A stretch of 64,000 nucleotides of DNA from Paragyromitra xinjiangensis (lineage: Eukaryota; Ascomycota; Pezizomycetes; Pezizales; Discinaceae), in contig JBCAMK010000002.1 in NCBI GenBank assembly GCA_038503065.1, forward strand, positions 1,488,001-1,552,000, read 5' to 3'. Below are positions 48,701 through 60,670 of the stretch, piece by piece. The translations under genes and the position numbers were made by a program. Numbering within the stretch: the first letter of the stretch is position 1; every line of letters begins with the position of its first letter. Under the pieces are notes generated by a model. That model did no database searches, was not told the origin of the DNA, and saw only the letters and a list, made by a program, of their open reading frames with translations.

Positions 48701-49739
48701 AATCCCCGTGAAAGCCAGCAGCATACTTGGTGCCAAAAGCCAGCTGCGGAGAAAGGCCAAAAGAACACTGAGATATCTCCTAGAGCATCTTCCCCAGGAA
48801 CGCTTCTGCATCAAACCAACTTCCCAGGATTCCCCTTCTGGCCAAGCCGGCTATCTAGTCATTTCCCGCGGGTTACCCCATGCCACACAAGCCGTGGTTA
48901 GGCGTCAAGCTGGCCCATCTACAATTAGCATCGTGAAGGATGGTCTAGGGCTTAGAGATTCATATGCATGTGTCTCATCCCTACCTTTCTGTAAAAGGGT
49001 CGAGATTATTTGCGATAGCTCCCAGCGAAAACAACTAGGTCAACCATTAGAAAAAGAATCAACTCCGCAACTTTTCTCCCAACGAGTATTTGAGTCTGCC
49101 AAACTATCCGTAACTTATGAGCTCTATCGGGAAGCGCACCGGTTTCTAATTCACACATCTTGGCCTGATAATTTAATTCCAAAGACACCAGACCTCGAAC
49201 TTCAATTTCTTAGACGGCATTTCCCACGGCTTCATGACTTCCTGCACCATGATTCAGTTTCTCAGAGCGTCACTCCACCGCCCGAGATAACGCAAATTTT
49301 AACTGTTTTGCTGTCCGTTACTTGGCCCCAATCCTTCAAGCAACTAGCACATCAAATTATCGTGCCTATGTGCCACCGACGGACCCGCCTCAGAGGGTTC
49401 TTCATAGAATCCGTTGGGATTGTCTTCCTAAAACGTTATTCCAAATCTGCAGTGGATGAACAACTTGATTTACTTAAAAATGTAAACAGACCCAGCATGC
49501 CAAAAAAGACGAAGGACATGATTCTATCGAAAATCGGTGCCTTCACTGGTCAGTCAGGGCACGAAGTTGAGTTTGGCACTGGTAATGGGAACGTAGGTTC
49601 GGATGGGTTTCAATCAGAGATTTGTTCACAAGTTGAATGGGAGAGACGGGGTGAGAGGTATAGAACGTTCTTGGATAGGCTGGATACCGACGTAGAACAT
49701 AGTAGGACTAAGTTGGCAGAGATGATTGTTGGTCCTTAA
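45756..49739 (+). CDS. Large Gly-rich collagen-like protein of unknown function
   Basis: About 1,150 residues from eight exons, near 45756-45851, 45914-46228, 46281-46320, 46369-46561, 46662-46812, 46899-47355, 47425-47783 and 47868-49739. Every join keeps frame. After an N-terminal NTVLISVNGLNGSDSNASRT come clusters of Gly-x-Gly and Gly-x-y repeats (ARGGNGEDGAVGGSGQDG, GAGSHGGNGGNGGTVEI, GKPGRNGLPGKGGHGGKGG, RGLDGRDGPPGRPSD). These alternate with beta-rich stretches. A segment KIELVDFQVVDGNEDDIIEP then IRIRNSGGMPTP looks like a CARDB/Ig-like repeat for protein interaction. The last 600 residues are mixed alpha/beta without known motifs. There is no signal peptide or membrane segment, so it is probably intracellular. 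I recall similar fungal collagen-like proteins with uncharacterised domains but cannot name a function. Confidence 0.8.
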
Positions 49740-52700
49740 ACAGTCTGTGTAGCATTGAGTCTGATATATTTTTTCTCTAATTGTGCTTAGGTTAATTATA
49801 ACTTTGATAAGCCGTATCGTACCACGTGCACCATTTTGTGACACTCCTAGAGATGCCCTATCAATGTGAGCTGCTAGCTCTACAAGTGTTAACACTTAGG
49901 CGGAGACTTACGACGCTAAACATACGTAATACGTCAAACGTGTCATTAAATGAGGGCAACTGCCATTAGAGAGACAAATCCGTGAGGCTTATCAATCGTA
50001 AAAGTATACGTGCACTTTCTAACAAAAGTGAGCCGACTAAACATGAAACAAAGCTCTATTATTACTAACTTGAATTTCAGCTAGTGAAAGAGATTTCCGG
50101 TAGCTGCTAGATGTATGACTCTATCAGGTACGTGCGGAAACGCATCGCCTTGCACTTTCCCACACAAGTGAAGTGAGAAACGGCACCTAACGGTGTATTG
50201 CCAGGGAATGTTATTTGTGAATGCATTTGCTGGAGAACTCCTTCTAGTTTCCTTTACTACATGCAGCCCTAAGGAGACGTGCTCGGAAAGAAGGAAAAAG
50301 TGGAATGTAAAGGTTGTAGAGAAAGTTATTAGGAAATCTGCTAGGAAAGTTATTGGGGAGCTCGAGGTTATCTGTAAGGGTTTCAAAAAGCTTATTCTAA
50401 CTCTTTCATTCAATTTAAAACTAGGGCTTGGATTGAAATACCCAAAGACTTCTGCACGTGCATGTGAGCTACTGGCTGAGGTGATATTGTGTGATATTAG
50501 TCGGATGATGAGGGGTCAACTCCCTGGCCCTAACTTTCTATGAATTCTCCTCTTTTTAGCTATTAGGGCTATAACATGTGAAAATCCGTTCGTTGAAACG
50601 CACTTCAATATTGGTGCACTTCCCATGAGAAATCTTACTTTCCCACATGACTAGATGTACTACATTTTGTCTCGAAAAAACTTCTCACGAATATTGATAC
50701 ATTCACTAATACGCCAGATAATCTATTAATTCCCATATCTAGAGACTTTGAACCCGTAATAACCAGGCTTTCAGCTGCCACAGCAGGGCTCAAAATAGCT
50801 TAAATAGAAGGCATAGGTGATATCAATGTACCGTTTAGCGGACGGTCACGAAGACGTCCAAAATCCCCTTAAGCTTCTCCGGATCCGGTAAGGCAGCATA
50901 AAAGGTAGGGAGGATTTGAGAACACCTTATCTGAGGATTAGGGCGACTCCAATGCTGTGATGTTTTTATCATACTTTAGTTTCATTATAAGGTACAAGCA
51001 ACAAAATTTATGACGTAGACGCTGTAGATGACTGGCCACTGCTATGTACGAAGGCCTAGGGTGCACAAAATTGATGCACATCTAACATAAGCGACGCCTA
51101 AATACCACCCGAAATGAACACGGATTTCGATACTCAATAAAATTTACTAGGATAAAGTGAAGTATCTAGCTTCACTTTGCGGGAAAAAACGTACATGATC
51201 ACCAGTGAGAAATGACGTGGCCATGGGAGCACCAACCACTAGCTACCATGCACTAGTATGACCAACAAAAATGAGCTTTCTTCAATTTTTCAAATTTGAA
51301 TCAGAATCTACACACCCCAATTGACCTGTCTCCTTTTTGTCGCACCAATTAGTAGTGTGGTTGTTGGGAATCAGTACTTTTTGCTGTAAACGTGTATCAC
51401 TTTTGTGTACCCTTCGTGCACAGCAATCCATTTGGGGTGGGAACCATCGACTTAATGGTTGTAACGAAAGTCAGCTAAATGGCAGGCACGAGACTACGCA
51501 ACTAGTATCGCCGTGCGCGTGGAACCGGACGTTAAGCTTAAAGGTTCAGGATAACGGCCATCTCCGGGTTGCGTTTCTATTAGTATGGCTCACCTAGAAG
51601 TAAAGACAATAAGGAATTCAATTCCTGAAGCATTTGTCGCGTTGTGGCAGGTGCATAGGACTAGCCAAATTTCCCCAGAGTTATCGGGTAGGTGGGACCC
51701 TAGTTAGCCGAGATCAAGTGATAACTGCATGCGACGCGGGCATGGTTGATCGCGAGCCGTATCTTTGTGCCCGAGGTATCACGACAGAAGGAACTGCGCC
51801 ACGAATTAACTATTCCAGCCACTTAGAAAAGGCTTCAACCCAAAGCTTGCTCGGAGAAACACTGATGGCTACTAGCTCTGGTGCCCAGCCTCAGTTGTGC
51901 CGGGCATATTTGAAGATTACTAACCCATCGACGTGCTTTTAAATTCAATTGCAAGCAGTAATTGTGCCTTGCCCGTAAATCTATAGCTAAAAATGTCAGT
52001 GCCGACGTACAAACCTGACAGAAAGCGAAGATCTTCAGTCAATAGTACAGTTACACCATACTATGTCCAATACCAGGTGCAGCTGTGGAGTACTCTATGT
52101 ACCTCATATCTCGATTGATCGGAATGGAAGGTGAAGAGTTGATGTTATGCCTTATGAACTATCACGTTTCTGGAAGCTCCCAACCCGAATCAATTTTCCG
52201 GGATTTAGTCTTACTTAATCCATGCTATCTTGTGACCCCCGTAAATAGTTGGAACATCAAAAACCCAAATACGTGTGCTTTCCCATAGCCTTAAACCCTT
52301 GGAATGAGACTATTCTAGTACTATCTGGAGACATGAACCAACTGTAAGAACTGCCTCGTGCCCGACATGACTTGAACATGATTTTTTTGTTGACAACGAG
52401 GTAACCCCCGATTGGTTTGGCCTAAACAAGCGCTCTTTCCGTACGTGCCGAATACCCCTCATGCAATATTAATAGGTGATGATCAAGGGGGCCTTGCATA
52501 CTATCGAGAGATCTCGTGGGGCTTAAGGTTCACGGAATTTTTAGAATACTGTAGGAATGTCGACTATATTGCTACAACAAATTTTGGCAATATTTTAAAA
52601 CCGTAGAATTCCCCACCTCACAAACTGGCAGCGTTCCCGGTACCAGTATCATCGCAGGCTCCTCCATAAAGCCTCGGATTTCTATTCGAGCCCTGTGGAA

Positions 52701-52762
52701 TCCCTTTGCGCAAGACGGTTCAAAATCGATCATTCTGATCGATTTACCAGACCAGAAAAGTC
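49740..52762. other. Intergenic region, no gene recognised
   Basis: 3 kb with short frames only. The longest, 116 codons at 50,193-50,543 on the plus strand, has a Lys-rich helical middle but no recognisable family. A 9-bp stem-loop (AAAGTGAAG / CTTCACTTT) sits at 51,154-51,178. Confidence 0.4.
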
Positions 52763-54988
52763 ATGTGGAAGCTCCTCGCAATTGGACTGTCGGTCTTGCA
52801 AACCGTACAAGCTATCCCACGACACCCAGTGTTCTTCCGTCATCAAGATCGGCTTAACGCAGAGGCAGAGTTTGGGTCAAGCACGTTAGCAGAGGTTTCG
52901 AATTCGAGTTCTATCGTATACGCTGAGAATGTGACGGTATGTTTTGAATCTCCCCGAATCGTTTCTATAGCAACCCCTACTATTACCCTCTGAGCTTTGA
53001 ACACTAAAAATCTCGTCTCCTACCTTAGCTTCCTCTCGACCACTTTGGTAATTGCTCTGATACTTTCGAAAATCGGTACTGGATATTGGAGGAGTTCTAT
53101 AAGCCAGGAAGCCCAATTTTTAGTTAGTTTTCTTCATCTACCTTCAATACTCTGCCACCAGCTATATGTGAGTTTACTGATCGAATTTGTGTGTTATAGT
53201 CTATGATGGTGGTGAGGGTGATGCCGAACCTGGAGCCCAGAGTATACTTGTAGCCAACACGTCTTTCTTCAGGCAAATTGTTGGCGAATTCAATGGCATG
53301 GGGATCTTGTGGGAGCACCGGTAATCCCACCTGATATAACCTGGATTTCCTAGATCATAGTTACTAATCTCTATTACTTCAACTCCAGATATTACGGAAA
53401 ATCCACACCGTTTAGTATTTCACTTGAAACTACGCCAGAAGAGATGCAATGGCTGGACACTGCCCAAGCTCTCGCAGATGTCCCGGTAACCAATCCTCGC
53501 ATAGATTCTGGTTAGGGGAGCTTCATGGACCACTAATTCGGTGGATAGGCATTCGCCAACAACTTCTCTCGCCCAAACTTCCCGGGCGTCGATCTTACTC
53601 CAGATTCCACACCTTGGGTATGATCAATGCTTCTTGAAACCCCCAAACCTATCGCATACTAACTACCGCTATCCAAATCAGATTTTTGTTGGTGGAAGTT
53701 ATCCCGGTATGAGAGCCGCATTCGTTAGGGAAAAATACCCCGAAACAATCTTCGCCTCGTTTTCATCCTCTGCGCCGGTCCAAGCTCAGGTCGATATGTC
53801 CATATACTTTGAACAAGTTTATAGAGGGCTTAACAGACTGGGTTTTGGGAATTGTACAAAGGATATCCATGCCGCAATCAATTATATCGACGATCAATTA
53901 GCGAAGCCAGATACTGCCGCCGCTATTAAGACGAAGCTTTTGGGAAAAGGAGCCGAAAACAATTCAAATGAAGGTTTTGCAGATGTCCTTACTTATATCT
54001 TCTACTCTTTTCAGAGTTATGAAGTTGAGGGCAGCCCAGGTCAGTGATATAACTATCCTATAGACTTATGGAAACTTACTTTTCTGTAGGTTCTTTAAGA
54101 AATTTTTGCGACTGGATCGCATTTGATCCAGAAAGTGGTAATCTATCATCAGTTGATGGTTGGGCGAAAACAAAGGGTGGTGAATGGGTTGCAAATCGTT
54201 GGGCGACCTGGCCTGAGTTTGTCTCGGTGGTGAGTTGAACTCTCTTTCTAAGACACGAATATTTCTAAGATTTGCCTATTTCGACTTAGGTCAATTACTA
54301 CACGCCAACCAATTGCGAAGGTTATTATGGTTATGGCGCGACCGGTACTACTAAATGCCAACTTGATGATCCATTCCCAGATCCTGCTACGATATCTTGG
54401 GCTTGGCAATATTGCAGCGAATGGGGTAATTAGACATACCTCGACGATATCTAAATAGTTTGGTCTCACTGACAGTCATGATAGGGTTTTTTCGATCTGC
54501 CAACCTCGGCCCACATAGTCTCGTGTCTAAATACAACAGTCTCGAGCATCAACAGGATATATGCTACCGACAGTTTCCTACTGGCGTTTCCTCCGGATAC
54601 CTCCCAGAAAGACCACAAGTAGAGAAAATGAATCAAAGATACGGAGGATGGGATATACGCCCTTCGAACGTATATTTCTCAGGTAGGACATAAAATCCCG
54701 CAATTTTGGCCTACAAACCCTAACCCTTGTAATTTAGGTGGCGAGTTTGATCCTTGGAGGACACTGTCAACTTTATCTTCTGAGGTGTGGGCTCCTCAAG
54801 GGGTTTCTCTAACTCAGGTGATACCTGAATGCAACGTGCCAGCACCGGAAGATGAAATATTTGGATATCTTCTCAAGGATGCGGCACATTGCTTTGATTT
54901 TGACACAACATGGCCGGATGCAGAGAATTCTCGACAAATTTTCACCACTGCTTTGAAAGAGTGGTTGAAGTGTTTTAAGAAGTATTAG
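52763..54988 (+). CDS. Secreted serine peptidase, family S28
   Basis: Prolyl carboxypeptidase/dipeptidyl-peptidase-II-like serine peptidase of family S28, probably secreted and acting after proline. About 530 residues from roughly nine exons. The start at 52763 opens a signal peptide (WKLLAIGLSVLQTVQA). Blocks in order are LPLDHFGNCSDTFENRYW, then YDGGEGDAEPG, GILWEHRYYGKSTPF, QALADVP and AFANNFSRPNFPGVDLTPD. Next comes IFVGGSYPGMRAAFVREKYP with the nucleophile Ser in GGSYPG, followed by FASFSSSAPVQAQVDM. The catalytic Asp is in GGEFDPWRT and the His in KDAAHCFDFD. Short introns such as 53,487-53,552 (GTAACC...ATAG) and 53,619-53,684 restore an apparently broken frame before the serine motif. 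The triad is complete; several NxS/T sites fit secretion. Confidence 0.88.
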
Positions 54989-56715
54989 AACTTGCTTATT
55001 TTATACCCTTCTTCAATATGTGTATATATTTGTCAAACAATTCACTATGTTCAGGATTTGATGCCCTATAGGGTTTTTGTTAGCAACTGTATGTGCCTAG
55101 CGAAATAAGGGGAAGCCGCTACCGGTAACTAGAGCAACCGAGTGACTCGTGATGATTCACCAATCCACCTTAAATATAATTCTGGTTAGGGCTGAAAGGT
55201 GACGTAGGAAAATCGGTAGGCCTAATAAGCGGGTCGGCTAAGACACCACTTGTCCATCGAAGCACCGTTTTAAGCACCACAAGTGCTACTGGTAGAGGAT
55301 GTTTCATGCTTGGTGATTATTGTGGCTGAGCACCTTGCTTTTCACCCCTGCACACCCTCACATACACAGCCCTGTTGATGTTTGATGGTCTTTAAACTAG
55401 CATTCGGTAGAAGGCCGAGAGGAGCAACGAATACTGTACTGATTCTTAAGTTTCGGATACCGGCACTGGTGGGATCTTCGATCTGGGAGAAAATTGTTTC
55501 TTCAGCATATGCATTGCCTCCTTCTCTGGATACAGATCTAGATATTATTAGTGATTGCTTAGTATCTTGATTCCCACCTAATGGGTGAATGATAGGTTAG
55601 GAAGTACTTAGGAGTTGAAGAATATATTAACAAGGAGAGGGTAGGGTAGGGTTTGTTGGAAGATCTCCTTGTGCCGGGAATATGCGCTTCAATTAATCGA
55701 AACTACTGATCTAAACACCGTGGCTTTCAGATACTTCTTCCCTTTATATTTTCGTGTTAGGGGAGGGGTTATCTAAGGCTAAGTACTGTAGTGTCTACCT
55801 TTAAAAGAATATATGAAAAACATCACCTATAGCTAAGCCTCGAAGTTTAATGCAATAACACTTAAACGAATAAATTCTACTCAGTGTTTACTTCTACTGA
55901 TAAGGCCTTTTGCCTTCGGATGAGTTCTGTTTCGAATTTGGCTATAAGTTCTCTATGTGAGAGGTTTCTTGGTCTAATACCGTATAAACTCGCGATCGAG
56001 AGAGTATACTTGACGCTAAGACGTTGGAATTGCCTCGACAGGTAAGGCGCCAACTAAGGGGGTCAAAGGTGAGCAGAAATTTGTTAGAGCCTTACCTCTA
56101 TAGGCAATTCCAACGTCTTAGCGTTAAGTACACTCTCGAGTTAATACGGTAATGGTATCATAGCACAAGAGTATGAGGGTAAATGTTGGAGCGCCTAAGC
56201 CGCTTAGCCACAGAATTTGGGTGCACATTTTCCTTCACCGGGCTTCTGGGCGCATAAAATTTACCCCTCTATGCTCGTGAGGTTATTTAGGTAGGGGTAC
56301 TTGATGGCATGATTAAATTGGCTTGGGCAGTGCTAGAGCATGACTTTGCTTTTTTACCCATTTCCCAACTGATAGTGTCTGATCACTCATGGAAGTAGGG
56401 TACTAACCTATAGCATAAATGTTATCTCTCTAGGAGAACGTGAAAGTACGGATTGATGAGATGAGTTTTACTATTTGTGAGGCTAATTGGGTGGTACTAA
56501 ACACATGAGAGAAGGAAGTATTAAGTGCTGAAAAAGCCCATAAATCTCATGTCATCAAGCAGGTACACTTTTTTTGATATGGCAAAGGGTGGAGTTCCTG
56601 CCTTTGGTTGGGTTCGGATCTAGGCTCCACTTGTTCTAATACCCCGCTTTCCTGGGACCTATTTTCACGCACGATCCCTGCTGGAAACATATACCAGGGG
56701 TACAAAGTGTTCTAA
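54989..56715. other. Intergenic region with MITE
   Basis: Contains the hairpin element at 55,978-56,151. Otherwise AT-leaning, with GGGTAGGGTAGGGTT near 55,636, a telomere-like but imperfect string. No gene is seen. Confidence 0.4.
55978..56151. mobile_element. MITE-like hairpin element, ~70-bp inverted ends
   Basis: 174 bases, almost all inverted repeat. The left arm runs from TACCGTATAAACTCGCGATC to GGTAAGGC (about 55,978-56,048). The right arm (about 56,089-56,151) reads back as TACCGTATTAACTCGAGAGT and shares the exact block CGCTAAGACGTTGGAATTGCC, except for small indels elsewhere. The core is about 40 bases. Foldback-type MITE; no coding. Confidence 0.65.
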
Positions 56716-57219
56716 TCAATCGATGAGCAAGGCCGATAACCCGTGATTGTGACGTGACACGGGCTGGGGATTGCTAGTCTCGAATTGCCTCCTGGCATCC
56801 ACGCCATCCGCTGACGCCGATTCACCGTACTGTTTCGAAGATGACACTAGAGATGGTGTAAATAAGCACTTTGGATACACGGCAGTAAGGAACGTTTGAG
56901 ATGTGTATGCAAAAAGGTGATGCGGACCTCCGGCTTGCATCTGTGGATTAATCCGCTCAAGAAAGTAGCTAAAGTAATCATCCTCTCTTCTGTAGTTTCC
57001 TCTTGCAAGAACTGCCACCAAGGAATTGGGCCAATAGATAGCCGCATGCATTGAAAACCTCAGACCAAACCAAGGTGGTACAACATAGCGATTGCGTGGT
57101 AAACTCTGGGAAAGCCCGTGCACCTTCGTTGCCGTTGAGTCAAAAGTGCCCAGATATCGAATTGGACTGAGGCTGAAAACCCCAATTCGGCTAGCGGTTT
57201 CATCAGCCGCAGGGGCCGA
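56716..57219 (-). CDS. Possible terminal exon of an unknown gene
   Basis: A 167-codon minus-strand frame with no ATG before its middle. It begins right after a TAG at 57,222-57,220 that could be a splice acceptor. Sequence such as GVFSLSPIRYLGTFDSTATK and RREDDYFSYFLERINPQ reads like real protein, but no family is recognised and I could not find an upstream exon. The only room upstream is the calpain promoter and first exon. It could also be chance. Confidence 0.25.
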   Translation of the reverse strand, partial: SAPAADETASRIGVFSLSPIRYLGTFDSTATKVHGLSQSLPRNRYVVPPWFGLRFSMHAAIYWPNSLVAVLARGNYRREDDYFSYFLERINPQMQAGGPHHLFAYTSQTFLTAVYPKCLFTPSLVSSSKQYGESASADGVDARRQFETSNPQPVSRHNHGLSALLID

Positions 57220-57254
57220 CTATCATCACGTCCTCACCGTTTGGCGGGGGGGGA

Positions 57255-57260
57255 TATAAG
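57255..57260 (+). promoter_or_regulatory. TATA-like element of the calpain gene
   Basis: GATATAAGAA follows a run of eight or nine G and lies about 110 bases before the calpain ATG, a normal place for a fungal TATA box. Confidence 0.35.
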
Positions 57261-57367
57261 AAATGTGACATCTCCCACGAGCCATGAGGCAGAAACTGCT
57301 TCCTGTCTTTGCTCGCCTATACCAAATTCATCTCTTCCCGTCTTTGCTTCCATTTCAGTAATTCACC

Positions 57368-60300
57368 ATGCCTCCTTCCGCAAAATCGAAAGATGGCGAT
57401 AAGAAGTCGCCCACCGTAACAGAAGAGGCTGAAAAGAGCCTCAAAACCAAAACTGCCGTACCTAACAACAAGCTTGCTGACGCGGCAGCGGCAGCTTTAA
57501 CGCATGGCACATCTAAATCCGTTGTAGCTACCAAAGGCTTCGAGGAAGCTATCGAAGTCTGTAAGAAGAAGGTTGAGAAGATCGCCAAAGAGTGTCGTAT
57601 TGCAAATAGGAAATATCGAGACTTCCATTTTGATCTGAGATGGGATAGCAGATATTGTCTCGATGGATTAACTGAGTCAAAACCACATTTGGATCCGTCT
57701 GGAACTCTGAGAGTTGAGGTACAGTAGGCTTCTGCCTAGGGGACAGACTACCTAGCTGACGAGATACTTCCGTAATGCAGGAAATTTTCGAAAACCCGAA
57801 ATTCTTCAAAGATGGTGTTAGCGCAGGTGAGCAGCTTCCACCGATTTTTCGGGCTTTTTTTTGTGTGCCTACTTGCTAATAATCACCTTTTAAATACAGG
57901 TGATATCCAACAGGGAGCGGTAAGGCCTCGGAGCGAGTATGTTTAACTTGAGGAATAAGTATCTGATGCTTTTTTTAGAGTGGAGACTGTTGGTTCATGG
58001 CTGCAGTTGCGACAATTAGCAGCGTGCCTGGTCTTATCGAGAAGATCTGCGTTGCTCGGGACGAAGGTACTGTTTCTCGGCTGCAACTGACTCTTATGAA
58101 AGCTAATTGTCGATAGCTGTTGGGGTCTATGGCTTTATCTTTATGCGCGGTATGTTGTATCTTCTAAATTCCTAGTAATTCACTTTTTAAGGATCCTAAC
58201 GATTGCTACTGTAGATGGCGAATGGATTTCGACCATTGTTGACGATCAGCTCTATACCACGATGTCCGAGTATCAGGACGCTAATATTTACGTAAAGTCT
58301 AGCTACTATGGGACCGAGCAAGAATATACCAGGGACTTCATGAGGGGCTCCAAGGCACTGCACTTTGCAAAATGCCACGATCCCAATGAGACTTGGCTGC
58401 CGTTGCTGGAGAAAGCTTATGCAAAAGCTCATGGGGACTTTGGTTCAATTGAAGGCGGCTGGGCTGGGTATGCCATCCCAACACAATGAATTTTAAGCGA
58501 ACATGCTAACCGTTGCTAGCGAGGCCGTTGAGGATCTAACTGGGGGTGTTACCATTGAATTCCTCACTACTGATCTATTGGACCGCAATAAATTTTGGAC
58601 TGAGGAACTATTGCTTGTAAACAAAGATTTCTTGTTCGCTGCTGCAATCTCTGGGGATGAGCCTCGGTCCGGAATTATGGCTGGGCATTCTTATTCCGTC
58701 CTTAAGGCTAAAGAAGTTAAGGGAGAGCGCTTTGTGTTGATCAGGTATGGGCTCAAGGGAATTCCATTAATCTAAACCTTTGAAGCAAGTCACTCAGGTG
58801 ATGTCTAGGAATCCGTGGGGGCACTCAGAGTGGACAGGAGCTTGGAGCGATGGATCGAAAGAGTGGACTTCAGAATGGATGACTCTTCTGGATCACCGGT
58901 TTGGGGACGATGGCGCTTTCTGGATGTCTTGTAAGAATCCATCTTAAATCTAGGTATCTTTGCTCTGATAGCTGACTGTAGCTCTTAACATGAATAGATA
59001 AGGACTTTCTCCATAAGTTCGATCTTATTGACCAGACACGACTATTCGACCCCACTTGGACAGTAACTACTCGCTGGGTGAAGGTTCCTGTTCCTTGGGC
59101 CATGGAGTACAGTGCAACAAGGTTCGAGGTTAATATCGCTCAGAAGGGATCTGTTGTTTTTGTTCTTTCTCAGGTAAATTTAGCTGCTCTGATGGGTTCC
59201 AAAGACTTTGGGCTAATAAAAACTCTATAGCTCGATGGCCGCTATTTCAGGGGTTTAGAAGGTCAATATAGATTCGAACTACATTTCCGAGTCCACAAGG
59301 ATAACGAGACCGAATACATCACCCGCTCTCGGACAAACGTTGGCATGCCTAGGAGTGTTAGCACCGAATTGGAGCTCGAGCCTGGGAAATATAAAATCCT
59401 ATTCAAGATTACCGCTGAAAAGATACCGGGGGCAAAAACTATGGAGCAAGTGACTAAGGAGACTTGTAAAGAGAACAGGAAGAAGTTCCTGCAGATCGGA
59501 ATGTCTTATGATTTGGCTCAAACCAAAGCCACGGTACAACCTGAAGACAAAGAAAAGATCGAGGCCGCCGAGAAAGCCAGAGCTGCCAAGCCAGAGGTCA
59601 CCGAGGCGGAGGTAGAAGCTTCGGCTGGGGTAGGAGGGTTAGGTTTAACTGCTAAACAGCTTGCTAAGCTTGGGCACGGTAACATCGAGGGGAGTGGGAA
59701 GGATGCAAAGGGTAAAGATGAGGAAGAAGGTTCTGAGTCCGGCGATTCGTCATCATCTAGCGATTCATCCAGCAGCTCATCTTCGTCCGGTAGTTCATCG
59801 TCCTCTAGTAGTTCATCCGGTTCATCGTCGTCTGGTTCATCGTCATCAGGTTCATCAGGATCTTCTGGCTCTGGGACTTCCAGTGCTGCTGCCTCATCAC
59901 CAACGGCGGTAGGGGCACCGTCCGAGGCTGTGGCAGGCGAGCCTGGCGACCCTTGGGATGCTATAGCTTGCGTCGGACTCCGGGTTTATTCACAAAACAA
60001 GGATCTGACTGTGACAGTTATTCATGCGGATACTGGTAAGGGTGCCGATGCCCTAGACCTCGATGATAGTGCTCGGGATGCCACACAGAGCGCAGAAGAG
60101 AAGAAGGAAAAGGAGGAGGAGGAGGGAGGAGAAGAGAAGGAGGGGAAGAAGGACAAGAAGAAGAAGGACAAGAAGAAGGACAAGAAGGGGAAAAAGAAGG
60201 AGAAGAAGGATGGGGATGATGAAGACGAGAAGGACGAGAAGGACGAGAAGGACGAGGATGAGGATGAAGACGGGGAGGAGGGCGAGAAGAAAGAAAAGAA

Positions 60301-60670
60301 GGACAAGAAAAAGAAAGACAAGAAGAAGGACAAGACGAAAGACAAGAAGGATAAAAAGGAAGAAAAGGGAGAAGAGAAGGACGGAGAGAAGGGCGGAGAA
60401 AAGTCGGAGAAAAAGGACAAGAAGGAGAAGAAAGAGAAGAAGGATGAGAAGGAGAAGAAGAAAGACAAAAAAAAGGATAAGAAGGATGATGAGGTGAAGG
60501 ATGAAAAGGAGAAGGATGAAAAGGAGAAGAAAGATGCGGGGACAGAGAAGAAAGAGAAGAAGGTGGAGGAACAGGTTGAAAAAGTGAAGGAGAAGATTGA
60601 GGAGGTGGAAAAAAAGACGGACAAGAAGGAGGTGGAAGGTGAGAAAGTGCTTGAGCAGAAAAAGGAATAG
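57368..60670 (+). CDS. Calpain-like cysteine protease (C2) with Ser-rich and Lys/Glu-rich tail
   Basis: Papain-fold, calpain-family protease of about 900 residues from ten exons. The first is 57368-57717 and the last about 59233-60670; the short ones lie between 57.78 and 59.17 kb. All three catalytic residues are present: Cys in GASGDCWFMAAVATISSVPG, His in MAGHSYSVLKAKE and Asn in RNPWGHSEWTGAW. The entry block EIFENPKFFKDGVSAGD and the FWMSYKDFLHKFD block are typical, and a C2-like domain III (FEVNIAQKGSVVFVLSQLDG on) follows. Then come a run of about 45 mostly Ser residues (near 59,745-59,880), a short globular piece (DAIACVGLRVYSQNKDLTVT) and about 200 residues of Lys, Glu and Asp. The tail is unusual for the family and may bind nucleic acid or other charged partners; that is inference. 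Calcium dependence cannot be judged. Confidence 0.9.

Noticed and set aside
50193..50543. 116-codon Lys-rich frame as a gene
   Set aside because: Reverse strand is open too and there is no recognisable domain; noted in the intergenic entry only.
53449..53690. Frameshift or pseudogenisation in the S28 peptidase
   Set aside because: Two short GT-AG introns restore a continuous family-like protein through the catalytic serine, so the gene looks intact.
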